Below are positions 31,543 through 41,598 of a stretch of 64,000 nt of DNA, one piece after another. The stretch comes from Prochlorococcus sp. AG-347-J19 (GTDB taxonomy: Bacteria; Cyanobacteriota; Cyanobacteriia; PCC-6307; Cyanobiaceae). The stretch is from contig QCBV01000007.1 in assembly GCA_003279015.1 (NCBI GenBank), positions 1 through 64,000 of the forward strand, written 5' to 3'. The notes below the pieces were generated by a model. The model did no database searches and was not told where the DNA came from. It was given only the letters and a program-made list of their open reading frames with translations. Positions within the stretch are counted from its first letter, which is position 1; the number at the start of each line of letters is the position of its first letter. The translations under genes were made by a program, and so were the position numbers.

Positions 31543-32561
31543 TACTCTATTCGTGGATCTAAATAAGCGATTAAAATATCCACGAAGAGATTTAAAGAGA
31601 CTATAAGCATAGAGGTAAAAATCACAATTCCTTGAACCAAGGTATAGTCTCTTTGAGAAATAGCTTCATGTAATCTTAAAGCTATACCTGGCCATGAAAA
31701 AGTTACCTCGAACAATAAAGCACCTCCTGCTAATGAGGCCATAGTCAATCCAGAAATAGTGACAATGGGCAATAGAGCATTAGGCAATGCATGGTTTAAA
31801 AATATTTTTTTCCTTGATATCCCTCTACATATAGCAGCATTTACATAATCACTTTTTAATGTCTTATCCAAATTTACTCTTAATGAGCGGCTGAATATCC
31901 CACTTAATAAAAAGCCAAGGGTAATCGAAGGCAGTGCGAGATGATAAAGACTATCTTTCAAAGCAATAATATTATTTGAAAGAATACTATCTAAAACTAG
32001 AAAGCCTGTAATTTGAGGTTGTTGCTGAAATATTGGAAATCTACCTCCAATTGGCGAAATATTAAAAAAGACAGAAAATAATAGTTGCGCTAACATTGCA
32101 CCCCAAAAAGGAGGGATCGCATATGTAGCAATTCCTAATATTCTCGCAATATAATCAGTCTTTTTCCCTCTATTTCTTAAGCCAATTATTCCTAATGGGA
32201 AGCCCATTAGTATGGCACTTAATATTGAAAAGAATCCAAGCTCAAGACTTGCAGGCAATGACTTAATAATAATATTTAGGACTGGCTCTTGGGTACTAAT
32301 AGATTGGCCAAAATCCAAGTGCAATATATTTTTAATATATGAAAAATATTGATTTATCAAAGGTTCATTTAGCCCCAATTTATTTCTTAGGAATTCCCTA
32401 GAAACCTCATCTGCACCAGATCCAAGTATGGCGTCGACAGGATCGCCAGGAGCAATTCTTAATAAAATAAAAACTAATGAAGAAATTATCCATAACATTA
32501 TCGGTATTAATGAAATTTTTAATAACGAATAATTTAGTAGTTTATTTAAATTTCTACTCAT
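31539..32561 (-). CDS. Oligopeptide/dipeptide ABC transporter permease (DppB/OppB type)
   Basis: 340 aa, six helices. Markers: IAPGDPVDAILG loop near 35, GLNEPLINQYFSYIKNILHL, and the cytoplasmic EAA-type loop (DYVNAAICRGISRKKIFLNH ALPNALLPIV), all as in DppB/OppB permeases. The partner substrate-binding gene lies next to it with an 8-base overlap. The usual second permease and ATPase genes are missing here. Confidence 0.87.
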   Translation of the reverse strand: MSRNLNKLLNYSLLKISLIPIMLWIISSLVFILLRIAPGDPVDAILGSGADEVSREFLRNKLGLNEPLINQYFSYIKNILHLDFGQSISTQEPVLNIIIKSLPASLELGFFSILSAILMGFPLGIIGLRNRGKKTDYIARILGIATYAIPPFWGAMLAQLLFSVFFNISPIGGRFPIFQQQPQITGFLVLDSILSNNIIALKDSLYHLALPSITLGFLLSGIFSRSLRVNLDKTLKSDYVNAAICRGISRKKIFLNHALPNALLPIVTISGLTMASLAGGALLFEVTFSWPGIALRLHEAISQRDYTLVQGIVIFTSMLIVSLNLFVDILIAYLDPRIEY

Positions 32562-34125
32562 TAATTAACGTAAGATCACTCAATGAAATTATTCCTGCAC
32601 CATTAAAAATAGGTTTTGATATATTAATCTGAGACCATGCTTTTTGAGAGGATATCCAAATAGGAATATAAGGGATTGAATTTGCAGCTATTTTTTCAAT
32701 TTCAACAAGTTTTTCTAATCTTTTAATTCCACTTTTTTTTTCACTCTCTAGAAATAAACTTTCTACTTTATTAGATCCCCAAAAACTACCGCTGTAAACT
32801 GATTCTCCTTTTTTACATATGCCATCAACTATTTCATTACAACTTAAAAGAGGAGTAAGATAGGCCTCTGGATCTGAATATGCCCCAGTCCAATCGAGAA
32901 GAACTGCCGTATAAATTCCTAAACTTAGATTCTTATAAACTGTTGTAGATTCAACTCCATTGAGTTGAATATCAATACAATCTTTCAAATAACTTTTAAT
33001 TTCTTCTTGCCATGTCAGAGCAATAAGCTTGTCAGCTGGTACATTCGATCTATAAGTAAGGGGTATTTTTAGAATATTTCCATTGCAATAATTTTCTTTT
33101 TGCAATAACCTTCTCGCTTCTGAATAATCATATTTAGGCCACAGTTCTTGATTATCTTTTTTAAATATCGGAGGAATAATTGATCTAGATGGCTTCCTTA
33201 ATCCATAACTTACTTTCTCACTAATCAATTTTCTATTAAGACTTTTTGCCAAAGCCAGTCTTAAATTAATATTACTTAAAGGATAAGAACTAGTTTTAAG
33301 GCTTATAAAACTTAATTCAGTGAAAGGGCTATTACCTTCATTAAACTGTTTATTTTTGCTTAAATTATTTAAACTTTTTCTCTGACTATCATCAATTGAA
33401 TTTGATAAAAGCACGTCAATTTGTTTACTTTTTAAAGCCCCAAAAAGAGATGATGAATTTGAATATCCCACAAAATTAACGCCCTTATTTAAGGGATTAT
33501 CACCCCAATAATTCAAATATGGATCAATTGATTGAACTTCATTAGAAAAACTTGTCAGCACATACTTGCCAGTACCAACGAATTTTTCATTTAGAAACTT
33601 ATCAGAATATTGTTTGTAAAATGTAGGAGATATTGGAGTTAAATTTACTGATGTGAGTAAACCATTTAAAGAACTTGATGGTTTATTCAAATTTATTATG
33701 ACTGAATATTGGCTTGGCGTTTCTATTGATTTAATCTTATTTCCTAAAATATAATTCATAGTTCCAATTCTTTTGAATCTATCAAAGGTAAACTTTATAG
33801 CATTTGAGTTAAATGCAGTTCCATCATGAAAAAAAACATTCTTTCTTAAATTGATAGTTATTTGAAGCCTATCCTTTGAAATAATTGGCATCCCCGAGGC
33901 CAATTCAGGTATTAATTCTCCATTAGAATTTAATTCATATAATGTGTCTCCTAGAGAACTGATTAATTGAATTGCTTTAAGAGTATTTGCTCTGGCTGGA
34001 TCTAAAGATTCAATCTTCCCAGAACTTGCTACTATGATTTTTTTAGATATTCTTTTTGATCCGCAAGAATTCTGTAAAAAAGAAATAAATATAATAAATA
34101 ATGATAAAAGAACTTTTTTTTTCAT
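32554..34125 (-). CDS. ABC transporter substrate-binding protein, family 5 (peptide/nickel type)
   Basis: 523 aa. A hydrophobic export signal ends in a cysteine (FISFLQNSCGSK), so it is likely a lipoprotein, though the lipobox is weak. Family-5 marks: SSGKIESLDPARANTLKAIQ at the front, IIVNLNKPSSSLNGLL, and the peptide-binding fold through PLTYRSNVPADKLIALTWQ. Feeds the permease encoded just downstream. Confidence 0.87.
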   Translation of the reverse strand: MKKKVLLSLFIIFISFLQNSCGSKRISKKIIVASSGKIESLDPARANTLKAIQLISSLGDTLYELNSNGELIPELASGMPIISKDRLQITINLRKNVFFHDGTAFNSNAIKFTFDRFKRIGTMNYILGNKIKSIETPSQYSVIINLNKPSSSLNGLLTSVNLTPISPTFYKQYSDKFLNEKFVGTGKYVLTSFSNEVQSIDPYLNYWGDNPLNKGVNFVGYSNSSSLFGALKSKQIDVLLSNSIDDSQRKSLNNLSKNKQFNEGNSPFTELSFISLKTSSYPLSNINLRLALAKSLNRKLISEKVSYGLRKPSRSIIPPIFKKDNQELWPKYDYSEARRLLQKENYCNGNILKIPLTYRSNVPADKLIALTWQEEIKSYLKDCIDIQLNGVESTTVYKNLSLGIYTAVLLDWTGAYSDPEAYLTPLLSCNEIVDGICKKGESVYSGSFWGSNKVESLFLESEKKSGIKRLEKLVEIEKIAANSIPYIPIWISSQKAWSQINISKPIFNGAGIISLSDLTLINE

Positions 34126-34153
34126 ATTTCTTTGATAAAAATTATTCTGAGGA

Positions 34154-34393
34154 TTATTTTGAACAAAAAATTTGTAAGGTTATTTGATTCATTTCTAAAG
34201 CAAATGTTTTTTTAGAATCACAAGCAAAAGGCCACTCTCTAACCCAACAAATTTTTTTACCTGTATTTAAACCAATTACTTGAAAAGTCTTATTGCTATT
34301 TTTAATTTTTACACAAGCACCTTTGTAAAGGTTTTCAGAACAAAATAAATTATTTTTTTCATTTTTATTATCTATTAGTTTTGAATGCATCAT
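34154..34393 (-). CDS. Hypothetical protein, 79 aa
   Basis: Unrecognised. Beta-rich: the strands GACVKIKNSNKTFQVIG, KKICWVREWPFACD and FALEMNQITL suggest an SH3-like or OB-like small barrel with four cysteines. No signal peptide. Confidence 0.55.
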   Translation of the reverse strand: MMHSKLIDNKNEKNNLFCSENLYKGACVKIKNSNKTFQVIGLNTGKKICWVREWPFACDSKKTFALEMNQITLQIFCSK

Positions 34394-34460
34394 TAAGGTG
34401 CTAAAGAAACACTTACTATCTTCGGTGTAACAAGCTATGAATAAATTTGCAAATTATTTT

Positions 34461-35762
34461 TTAAATACAACTTAATTCACTTGCAATAATTTTTACTTCA
34501 TTAAGCGAATTTATTTCATCTTTCGATTTATCAAAACTTCCATTATTTACCTCATGAGTTATGACAACAATTTCAGCTTTATCCTCAGCTGCATCTAGCT
34601 GAACAATTGATTCGATTGATACATTATTATTTCCAAAAATATCTCCAATCTTTCCTATTACGCCAGGAGTATCAAGACAGATAATTCTAAGGTAATTTTT
34701 TTTATTTATTTGAGAAGGATCAATTATATGACAATTTCTCCAGAAATCAAAAGAAAGTAATGGATCGATTGAATTATTATTTTTTTCTGAGGCAGCATGA
34801 AGATTTAATATATCTGATACTACTGATGCCGCAGTTGGACCACTGCCAGCACCTGGACCATACAACATTATTTCTCCAAGAGGATCAGCCTCTATCAATA
34901 ATGCATTATTAACTCCCATAACTGTTGCTAATGGATGAGATTTTGGAATTAAGGAAGGGCCTACCCAAATATTCAAAGCAAGTGAATCATTACTATTAAT
35001 TTCTTGCCTTTCGGAAAGAGCCAAAAGCTTTATTTCAAATCCTAATTTATTCGCATATTCGATATCCTTTAAATTAATGTTACTAATGCCTTCTGAATGT
35101 ATTTCGTCTCTTTTAATTTTCCCTCCAAATGCGAGTTCACTAAGAATAGAAATCTTATCAGCTGCGTCATGTCCCTCAACATCTGCTGTTGGATCTAACT
35201 CTGCATACCCAAGGTTTTGAGCTAATTTTAATGTTTCCTTATAATCAGCTTTTTCATTTGCCATCTTTGAAAGAATAAAATTTGTTGTGCCATTTATTAT
35301 CCCAACCATTTTTTTTATACTGTTACTTTTTAATGATCTCTTTAAAGGTTCAATTATTGGAATCCCTCCGCAGACTGCAGCTTCTGACATAATATAAACT
35401 CCTTCTTTAGCTGCAGTTTTGTATATTTCTTCTCCATATCTTGCAATGACTGCTTTATTTGCTGTAACAACAGATTTACCTGATTTTAATGATCGCAGAA
35501 TAATATCTTTCGCCAAATCAACCCCTCCCATTACTTCAACAATTACATCTATTGAGGGGTCATTAATTAATACAAATGGATCATCAGTTAATAAATTATT
35601 ATCTAGCTTAATATCCCTTTTTTTACTAAGATTTTTAACTGCAATTTTTGCAATTTCTATTTCTTTTAGAATTGGATGGGAATCAACTTCAGAATTTAAT
35701 ATTTTATGTATCCCTGAACCTACAGTTCCAAAACCTACGATACCAATTTTGCATTTTCTCAT
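34461..35762 (-). CDS. hom: Homoserine dehydrogenase
   Basis: 433 aa. NAD-binding GFGTVGSGI at 9-17, then the catalytic part with NGTTNFILSKM, TADVEGHDAADKISIL and the conserved Lys. The C-terminal ACT domain begins near 348 (IICLDTPGVIGKIGDIFGNN), which in this family gives feedback control by threonine. Catalyses the reduction of aspartate semialdehyde to homoserine, on the way to threonine, methionine and isoleucine. It ends a five-gene run led by chlI. Confidence 0.95.
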   Translation of the reverse strand: MRKCKIGIVGFGTVGSGIHKILNSEVDSHPILKEIEIAKIAVKNLSKKRDIKLDNNLLTDDPFVLINDPSIDVIVEVMGGVDLAKDIILRSLKSGKSVVTANKAVIARYGEEIYKTAAKEGVYIMSEAAVCGGIPIIEPLKRSLKSNSIKKMVGIINGTTNFILSKMANEKADYKETLKLAQNLGYAELDPTADVEGHDAADKISILSELAFGGKIKRDEIHSEGISNINLKDIEYANKLGFEIKLLALSERQEINSNDSLALNIWVGPSLIPKSHPLATVMGVNNALLIEADPLGEIMLYGPGAGSGPTAASVVSDILNLHAASEKNNNSIDPLLSFDFWRNCHIIDPSQINKKNYLRIICLDTPGVIGKIGDIFGNNNVSIESIVQLDAAEDKAEIVVITHEVNNGSFDKSKDEINSLNEVKIIASELSCI

Positions 35763-35805
35763 TTTTATTTCTTTTTACTTTGAGTTTAATTTTATATTAT
35801 TGGGC

Positions 35806-36225
35806 CTACAAAAATTCATTTGCTTGAGACTTCATTTTCAATAAAATGTTTAAAAAACCATTTGATCGTGAAGGGGTTAAGCTTGCTTTTAAACCAGTAT
35901 CTTCTATAAATTTCTTATCTATTTCAACAACTTCATTTGGTGTTAACTCATTTAATCCACTTATTAGAAAGGCCAACAAACCCTTTGTTATAAGAGCATC
36001 AGAATATCCTTCCCAAAATAATTTACCTGCTTTAATAGTTGCCTTAACAAAAACTTCTGAAACGCATCCCTTAACTTTATTTTCTTCAACAAGGATTTCA
36101 CTATCTGGTTCTTTCAATTTTTTTCCTAACCACAAAATATATTCATATTTTCTTTTTGGATCTTCTGATTTCTTCAACTTTTCTACTAATTTTGATAAAT
36201 TATTGTATTTTTCCTGATTTTCCAT
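35806..36225 (-). CDS. sufE: SufE-type sulfur acceptor protein
   Basis: 139 aa. SufE fold with the active-site cysteine in NKVKGCVSEVFVKATIK (about residue 53) and the front helix YEYILWLGKKL. It accepts sulfur from the desulfurase SufS and passes it on for iron-sulfur cluster assembly. Lies 43 bases upstream of hom. Confidence 0.9.
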   Translation of the reverse strand: MENQEKYNNLSKLVEKLKKSEDPKRKYEYILWLGKKLKEPDSEILVEENKVKGCVSEVFVKATIKAGKLFWEGYSDALITKGLLAFLISGLNELTPNEVVEIDKKFIEDTGLKASLTPSRSNGFLNILLKMKSQANEFL

Positions 36226-36264
36226 TTTTTAAAACTATAAATTAATCATTTTATGAATCTTCTA

Positions 36265-36822
36265 TTATACAAATATTTCTTTTTCTGTGATAAAGCCCGA
36301 CAAAGGAATATCCCAATCTGCTCTAGTTAATGGAATCGTACTTACACAATTAGAAGTTAATACTCCAATGCATGGAACATTTCTCCAATCATTATCTCTT
36401 CTTAATTTATCAAAATAACCTCCTCCATAACCTAATCTTGTTAAATTTTTATCAACGGAAAGACATGGTACAAATATCATGCTTATCTGCAAATGACTTA
36501 ATGGGGAAGAGTTATTTGGACTTAGTATCCCCTCAGAATCTTTGGTAAGAGGTTTTTCGTCCCATGGATAAAATAACAACTCTTTTTTATCTTTACATCT
36601 AGGCAAAGCTAAAGTAAATTTTTTCTTGAGACTTCTTATATCAACTTCATTTTTTAGAGGCCAATATATGGCTATATAACCAATATTTTTATATCCCTTA
36701 ACAAATGAATCAATATATAACCTTACATTCTTTTCTACATTTTCTCTTTGTTTAGGAGAAATTCCATCTCTTAGTTTTCTAAACGTATCCCTCTCCAATT
36801 TCTTATTTTCAAAGATCTTCAT
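36265..36822 (-). CDS. 5-formyltetrahydrofolate cyclo-ligase
   Basis: 185 aa. Family marks: LERDTFRKLRDGISPKQREN (basic N-terminus that binds ATP), YWPLKNEVDIRSL, LPRCKDKKELLFYPWD, and the C-terminal LGYGGGYFDKLRRDNDW. Converts 5-formyl-THF to 5,10-methenyl-THF in folate recycling. In the chlI-ruvC-sufE-hom run. Confidence 0.9.
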   Translation of the reverse strand: MKIFENKKLERDTFRKLRDGISPKQRENVEKNVRLYIDSFVKGYKNIGYIAIYWPLKNEVDIRSLKKKFTLALPRCKDKKELLFYPWDEKPLTKDSEGILSPNNSSPLSHLQISMIFVPCLSVDKNLTRLGYGGGYFDKLRRDNDWRNVPCIGVLTSNCVSTIPLTRADWDIPLSGFITEKEIFV

Positions 36823-36834
36823 ATTAAATTTTCA

Positions 36835-37305
36835 CTAAAAGCCATCCTCATTTAGTTTTGTGAGTGCTATAGCCAATGCATCTGCTGAATCATCAGGTTT
36901 TGGAGGTTTGTTAAGTTCTAAGCTATACATTACAGCCTCTAGGACTTCTTTCTTAGATGCCTTACCATACCCAGCAATTGTTAATTTTATCTGAGCAGGT
37001 GAATACTCACTAACATTAATTTTTTTAGAGGCCAATACCATCATAATCACACCTCTTGCCTGCACCACACTAATGGTAGTACTTGACTTGTAAAAGAAAA
37101 ATTTTTCTACTGCCGCTGCAGTTGGGTTCCAATGATTTATTAATTCATTAAGATCTTGGAATATCTCATAAAGTCTATCTTCTTCTTTTTTATCTTTATC
37201 TGTCTCAATAACTCCGCAATCTAATAATATCTTTCTTTCATTTTCTATTTCAATTATTCCATAACCAACTCTAGCTAATCCAGGGTCAATCCCAATTATT
37301 CTCAC
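36835..37305 (-). CDS. ruvC: Crossover junction endodeoxyribonuclease RuvC
   Basis: 156 aa. Catalytic residues are in place: Asp7 in [12 protein letters not shown], Glu in [10 protein letters not shown], and the Asp pair in [13 protein letters not shown]. It cuts Holliday junctions in recombination. Its start is 5 bases after the end of chlI. Confidence 0.93.
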   Translation of the reverse strand: MRIIGIDPGLARVGYGIIEIENERKILLDCGVIETDKDKKEEDRLYEIFQDLNELINHWNPTAAAVEKFFFYKSSTTISVVQARGVIMMVLASKKINVSEYSPAQIKLTIAGYGKASKKEVLEAVMYSLELNKPPKPDDSADALAIALTKLNEDGF

Positions 37306-37310
37306 TGTTA

Positions 37311-38399
37311 TTAAGCTTCAGCAGACAATTGAAATTTTGAAAGATTTTCTTTTTCATCTAAATCAAATACTTTACAAAAAGCTTGAATAACTCTTTCACC
37401 TGAATCAACTTGTTCTAAGGGATCTTTTCTAAGTCTATGTCTTAAAGAACAAGAAATAACCCTTGCTATATCATCTTCTTGCACTTCGGTTCTGCCCTCA
37501 AATGCTGCAATTGCCCTCGCAGACCTATTTGTAACAATATCTCCACGTAAACCATCCACATCTAGTTCTCCGCAGATTGCAGAAATATTCAATCTTAAGT
37601 CATCGTCCATTTGAACAGAATTTAATATTTCTTGTGCTTTAATAACTTTTTGTTGAAGTTCATCCTGTTGTTTCTCAACACTCAATGAAAACTCATCAGG
37701 ATTATCATCAAAAGAAGTTCTTTGATCAACTACTTGAACTCTTAATTCAGCATCTCTAACTGTCTTAACTTCAACACTCATTCCAAACCTGTCCAATAAT
37801 TGAGGCCTTAATTCACCTTCTTCTGGATTTCCTGAACCAATAAGGACAAATCTCGCAGGATGTCGAACTGAGACTCCCTCCCTTTCAACTGTATTCCATC
37901 CGGAAGCGGCCGAATCTAAAAGTACATCAACTAAATGATCATCAAGTAAATTCACTTCATCAACGTATAGTAAACCCCTATTGGCTTTTGCTAATAGACC
38001 AGGTTCGAATGCCTTAACACCTTCGCTCAAAGCCTTCTCTATATCAATAGTTCCACAAAGCCTATCTTCAGTAGCCCCTAAAGGCAAGTCCACCATAGGT
38101 ACTTGTTTTTGAATACTCTCAAGATTTTCTCCTTGAGTAATTTTTTCCAAAACTTCTTTACTTTGTAAATCAGGATCTACTAGTGAACTATTATATGGAT
38201 CGTCTTTGACAACATCGATTGCAGGCAGCAAATCAGCTAAGGCTCTAATTGTTGTAGACTTCCCAGTCCCTCTATCACCCATAATCATCACTCCTCCAAT
38301 TCTTGGATCAATAACATTTAACAAGAGAGCTAATTTCATTTCTTCTTGACCAATTACTGCTGTAAAAGGAAAAACTCTTCTTTTCTTTGTTGTAGGCAC
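37311..38399 (-). CDS. chlI: Magnesium chelatase ATPase subunit I
   Basis: 362 aa. AAA+ marks: Walker [16 protein letters not shown] near 41-55, the [20 protein letters not shown] block, Walker [14 protein letters not shown], and the C-terminal sensor region ([16 protein letters not shown]). ChlI with ChlD and ChlH inserts Mg into protoporphyrin IX for chlorophyll. It heads the chlI-ruvC-5FCL-sufE-hom run on the minus strand. Confidence 0.96.
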   Translation of the reverse strand: MPTTKKRRVFPFTAVIGQEEMKLALLLNVIDPRIGGVMIMGDRGTGKSTTIRALADLLPAIDVVKDDPYNSSLVDPDLQSKEVLEKITQGENLESIQKQVPMVDLPLGATEDRLCGTIDIEKALSEGVKAFEPGLLAKANRGLLYVDEVNLLDDHLVDVLLDSAASGWNTVEREGVSVRHPARFVLIGSGNPEEGELRPQLLDRFGMSVEVKTVRDAELRVQVVDQRTSFDDNPDEFSLSVEKQQDELQQKVIKAQEILNSVQMDDDLRLNISAICGELDVDGLRGDIVTNRSARAIAAFEGRTEVQEDDIARVISCSLRHRLRKDPLEQVDSGERVIQAFCKVFDLDEKENLSKFQLSAEA

Positions 38400-38516
38400 A
38401 GTTTTAGTTTTCTTAAATATTCAAATAATCAATAGATGCTACTTCAGAAAATGTTTTTAGTAAATATCCCTATCAAATTAAAACAAGAAGTGAATAATAA
38501 CTAATCAAATTCATGC

Positions 38517-39269
38517 TTACTTAATTTTTTTTGAATTGTTCAAAAACCAGTCTATTTGATGGACAATTCCTCTTAAAACATTTATTTCTTGCATTGATGT
38601 ATTTGCCCTCAAAATAAAATTCTTAAATTTGCTGATTTTTGCCTTGGAGGTATGTTTTAAGAGATATCCAACTCGCAAAAGCATTTCCTCTGTCTCAACA
38701 AATGTATCATGTACTTCTTTCGATGATGCCAAGTTAAAAACTTTTAATTCATTATTAATATTATTTTTTGAAGACTTATTTAATTCATACAAAACTATTG
38801 ATACAGCGTGAGAAAGATTTAATGAAGGATTATTCTGAGAAGTTGGAATATTAAAAGTTTTATTTGCTAGAAGCAATTCACTGTTAGTTAAACCTCTATC
38901 TTCTCTTCCAAATATAATTGCTAAATTATTTATCTTCTTAAAGGATAAAGTCCAATCAAATATATCTTCAGAAGATACAAAAAATGAACCTTTATTTACA
39001 TCAATCCTTCCACAAGATGCCAGAACCAAATCACAATCAAAAATTGCTTTTTGAAGATCATCAAAAACCTTACAATGTTTAAGAAATTTTTGACCTTTAA
39101 GAGCCATTTTTTTTGCTTCTAAAGAAAATATGTCGCATTTAGGAGAAACAATTCTTAATTCATCAACTTCAAAATTACTGCATAATCTAGCAACGCTCCC
39201 TACATTTAAAGGGCCATTTGGTTCAACTAAAATTAACTTTAAATTAGAAAAATTTTTTCCCAAAATCAT
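38517..39269 (-). CDS. SpoU/TrmJ-type RNA 2'-O-methyltransferase
   Basis: 250 aa. SPOUT signatures: VEPNGPLNVGSVARLCSNF at the front, IIFGREDRGLTNSELLLANK, and the C-terminal NLSHAVSIVLYEL with the trefoil knot residues. Best fits the TrmJ-like class that methylates a tRNA nucleotide, but an rRNA target is possible. Its ATG overlaps the TGA of the cytochrome gene (ATGA), so the two are coupled. Confidence 0.87.
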   Translation of the reverse strand: MILGKNFSNLKLILVEPNGPLNVGSVARLCSNFEVDELRIVSPKCDIFSLEAKKMALKGQKFLKHCKVFDDLQKAIFDCDLVLASCGRIDVNKGSFFVSSEDIFDWTLSFKKINNLAIIFGREDRGLTNSELLLANKTFNIPTSQNNPSLNLSHAVSIVLYELNKSSKNNINNELKVFNLASSKEVHDTFVETEEMLLRVGYLLKHTSKAKISKFKNFILRANTSMQEINVLRGIVHQIDWFLNNSKKIK

Positions 39270-39652
39270 TCAAGGCTATGAAGATATTTTAATAAATTGG
39301 ACATATTTACAGGATCAATTTCAAAACTTGGCATAGGAGGAGTCAGGCCTCCAGTAACTTGTTTTATTATCTCTTTATCAGTCAAACGTTGAGTTATTGA
39401 GTGTAAGTCAGGGCCCACTAATCCTCTTGCTGTAATTCCATGACATCCAACACAATTTATCTTAAAAAGAGCATCTCCTTTCTCAGCAGAGCCATTAAGC
39501 TCAAGAGTTTCAATAATATATTTATTATTTTCATGATGATTTACGAAAATTATTGAAAAACAAATCAATAAAACTCCTAATACAACAAAAACAATTTTTA
39601 AGAATTCTCTCTTAAAGTCTCTTTCTGCTGCAGTTGATGAAGATGTTGACAC
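39266..39652 (-). CDS. cytM: Cytochrome cM (c-type, membrane-anchored)
   Basis: 128 aa. One N-terminal helix (about 19-38) anchors it; the heme motif Cys67-Val-Gly-Cys70-His71 follows and Met107 in TPPMPSF is the likely axial ligand. The length and TM anchor fit cyanobacterial cytochrome cM. It carries electrons on the lumen or periplasmic side. Overlaps the methylase start by 4 bases. Confidence 0.82.
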   Translation of the reverse strand: MSTSSSTAAERDFKREFLKIVFVVLGVLLICFSIIFVNHHENNKYIIETLELNGSAEKGDALFKINCVGCHGITARGLVGPDLHSITQRLTDKEIIKQVTGGLTPPMPSFEIDPVNMSNLLKYLHSLE

Positions 39653-39705
39653 AAAAAATAGTCTCTATGTAACAATTGTGAGTAAGAAATTCAAAAAAAG
39701 CAAAA

Positions 39706-39825
39706 ATGATCGAGCCTCTTCTATGTGGAATTGTTTTAGGTTTAGTTCCAATAACTCTTCTTGGATTGTTCGTAAGTGCATGGAATCAATACAGAAGAGG
39801 TTCAGGGATCCTGGACATTGATTAA
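39706..39825 (+). CDS. petG: Cytochrome b6f complex subunit PetG
   Basis: 39-aa one-helix protein starting [20 protein letters not shown], the clear signature of PetG, which is needed to assemble cytochrome b6f. It lies between two minus-strand genes; its last 24 bases overlap the 3' end of rsmD. Too short for a routine ORF screen. Confidence 0.93.
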   Translation: MIEPLLCGIVLGLVPITLLGLFVSAWNQYRRGSGILDID

Positions 39826-40401
39826 AAATGTTAATCTTGACTGCCCATAATTTCTTATATCTATAGTCTCCCACAAAGTACTTTTTTTAATAAAAAGGTT
39901 AGGAGAATGTTCACAAATAACTATTGAATCTTTTTTTAAAAGTTTACAATTAAATAATTGATTTAAAACTAATTCATAGAAATCTACATCGTACGGAGGA
40001 TCTAGATAAACAAAATCAAATCTTAATTTGTTTAAATCCATATTTTTTGATGATAAGTTTCTCTCATAATTAGGTTTTGTCCATTTCAAAACGTCTTTAC
40101 AAATAACTTCGATATCATTTCTTCTATTTTCTATATTCTCCAAAGAAAGTAAATTTTCTAAGCAAATTTTTGAGTTGTTTTTGTTTTTTTCAATTGCAAT
40201 TATTTTACTTGCCCCGTGATTATAGGCTTCACAAGATATGGCCCCTGTTCCACTAAATAAATCTAACCAGTTACTATTTTCAACTCTTTTGTTCAATATA
40301 TTAAATATGGCCTCTCTTACTCTCAAAGTTGTAGGTCTGGTATAAGAATTATTTGGACTTTGGAGTTTTTTACCACCTATTAATCTTAAGTTAGTCTTCA
40401 T
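39802..40401 (-). CDS. rsmD: 16S rRNA (guanine(966)-N(2))-methyltransferase
   Basis: 199 aa. SAM-binding motif [18 protein letters not shown] near 41-58, catalytic motif [15 protein letters not shown], and the front [16 protein letters not shown] shared by RsmD proteins. Modifies 16S rRNA during ribosome assembly. Follows hisH on the minus strand; its end overlaps petG by 24 bases. Confidence 0.9.
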   Translation of the reverse strand: MKTNLRLIGGKKLQSPNNSYTRPTTLRVREAIFNILNKRVENSNWLDLFSGTGAISCEAYNHGASKIIAIEKNKNNSKICLENLLSLENIENRRNDIEVICKDVLKWTKPNYERNLSSKNMDLNKLRFDFVYLDPPYDVDFYELVLNQLFNCKLLKKDSIVICEHSPNLFIKKSTLWETIDIRNYGQSRLTFLINVQDP

Positions 40402-40414
40402 CCCAAAGAATTTA

Positions 40415-41032
40415 TTATTGAATATTACTCAGCCATCTTCTCAAAAGTTTTTCACCGGTTTTTCCAGATTTTTCCGGATGAAATTGACAGGCCAATAAAT
40501 TATCATTCTCAATCATTGCAGTTAATTTTTCAGAGCCATAATCAACCTGAGCTGCAATAATATTAAAGTCATCTGGGATTGCATGATAGGAATGTACAAA
40601 ATAGACCCAATTATTTAATTCTTCAATCCCAAATAAAGTATTTTTTTTTGTAGGTAAAAGTTGGCACCAACCCATGTGTGGGATTCTTTGGTTAACAATA
40701 TTGGGTATTTTTTGTATTTTTCCTTTTAAAATTCCCAGCCCTTGAACTTTTCCTTCATCACTAGATTCAAAAAGGAGTTGGAGACCTAAACATATCCCAA
40801 AAAAGGATTTCCCACTTTTAATCCAATTTTTTAAATCATTTATCAAATCTGTATTTATGAGATTATTCATCGCTGGATCGAATGCTCCTACACCAGGAAG
40901 TATTATCGCCTTACAAAGCTTGGAATCATTAAAGTTTTTAATTAATATAATTTCTTCTCCAAGATTTTCTAGAGATTTTGTTACAGAATGAATATTACCC
41001 ATTCCATAGTCTATTAGGCCAATTTTATGCAA
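40415..41032 (-). CDS. hisH: Imidazole glycerol phosphate synthase subunit HisH
   Basis: 205 aa glutamine amidotransferase class I. Nucleophile Cys in FFGICLGLQLLFESS, then the His-Glu pair in CQFHPEKSGKTG. It supplies ammonia to HisF in histidine synthesis. Placed directly after trxA with 11 bases between. Confidence 0.95.
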   Translation of the reverse strand: MHKIGLIDYGMGNIHSVTKSLENLGEEIILIKNFNDSKLCKAIILPGVGAFDPAMNNLINTDLINDLKNWIKSGKSFFGICLGLQLLFESSDEGKVQGLGILKGKIQKIPNIVNQRIPHMGWCQLLPTKKNTLFGIEELNNWVYFVHSYHAIPDDFNIIAAQVDYGSEKLTAMIENDNLLACQFHPEKSGKTGEKLLRRWLSNIQ

Positions 41033-41043
41033 AGCTTTTAAAT

Positions 41044-41367
41044 TTATAAATGCTTAGTTAAAGTGCTTGAAAGAGTTGCTTTTGGCACAGCACCAACAAC
41101 GGTATCAACCTTTTGACCTCCTTTAAAGATCATTAATGTAGGGATACTTCTAATTCCGTACTGACTGGCTACATTTGGATTTTCATCTGTGTTTAATTTA
41201 AAAACTTTAATTTTCCCTTCAAAGTCTTTTGAGATTTCTTCTACAACTGGAGCGACCATTCTACATGGACCGCACCATGGTGCCCAAAAATCAACCAATA
41301 CTGGTAGATCACTTTGCAGTACATCTTTGTCAAATGAAGAATCAGTTACGGCTGGAGCTGATGACAT
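41044..41367 (-). CDS. trxA: Thioredoxin
   Basis: 107 aa with the redox motif [18 protein letters not shown] at about 28-45, cis-Pro in [11 protein letters not shown], and Asp in the front. m-type-like thioredoxin for light-regulated redox control. The Yfr1 gene and then guaB follow upstream on the same strand. Confidence 0.95.
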   Translation of the reverse strand: MSSAPAVTDSSFDKDVLQSDLPVLVDFWAPWCGPCRMVAPVVEEISKDFEGKIKVFKLNTDENPNVASQYGIRSIPTLMIFKGGQKVDTVVGAVPKATLSSTLTKHL

Positions 41368-41458
41368 AATTTAAGTATTCCTTTTTGAAAATTTAGCAGG
41401 CAATTCTTTTAAGTGATGATTTCATTACAGATTAAATAATATAAGTAACAAAATATCT

Positions 41459-41518
41459 AAAAAAAGCCCGATTAATCGGGCGATTTAGTGTGTGAGGAGT
41501 ATGGGGTTTCCCCCATCA
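41459..41518 (-). ncRNA. yfr1: Yfr1 small RNA
   Basis: The minus strand shows the ordered pieces of Yfr1: a GAAA-capped hairpin (ATGGGG...CCCCAT, 41501-41516), the ultraconserved core ACTCCTCACACAC (41488-41500), and a perfect 16-base palindrome GCCCGATTAATCGGGC with T-run as terminator (41459-41481). Its place between trxA and guaB is the known Prochlorococcus position. Yfr1 base-pairs with ribosome-binding sites to repress outer-membrane proteins. The -10 box TATTAT lies at about 41525-41530. Confidence 0.9.
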
Positions 41519-41598
41519 TTTCATAATAACTCCTAATTAGAAAATTTTTCAAATTCAGACATAATACACTAAAGATTAATAATTTTGCTCTAAGTGAA

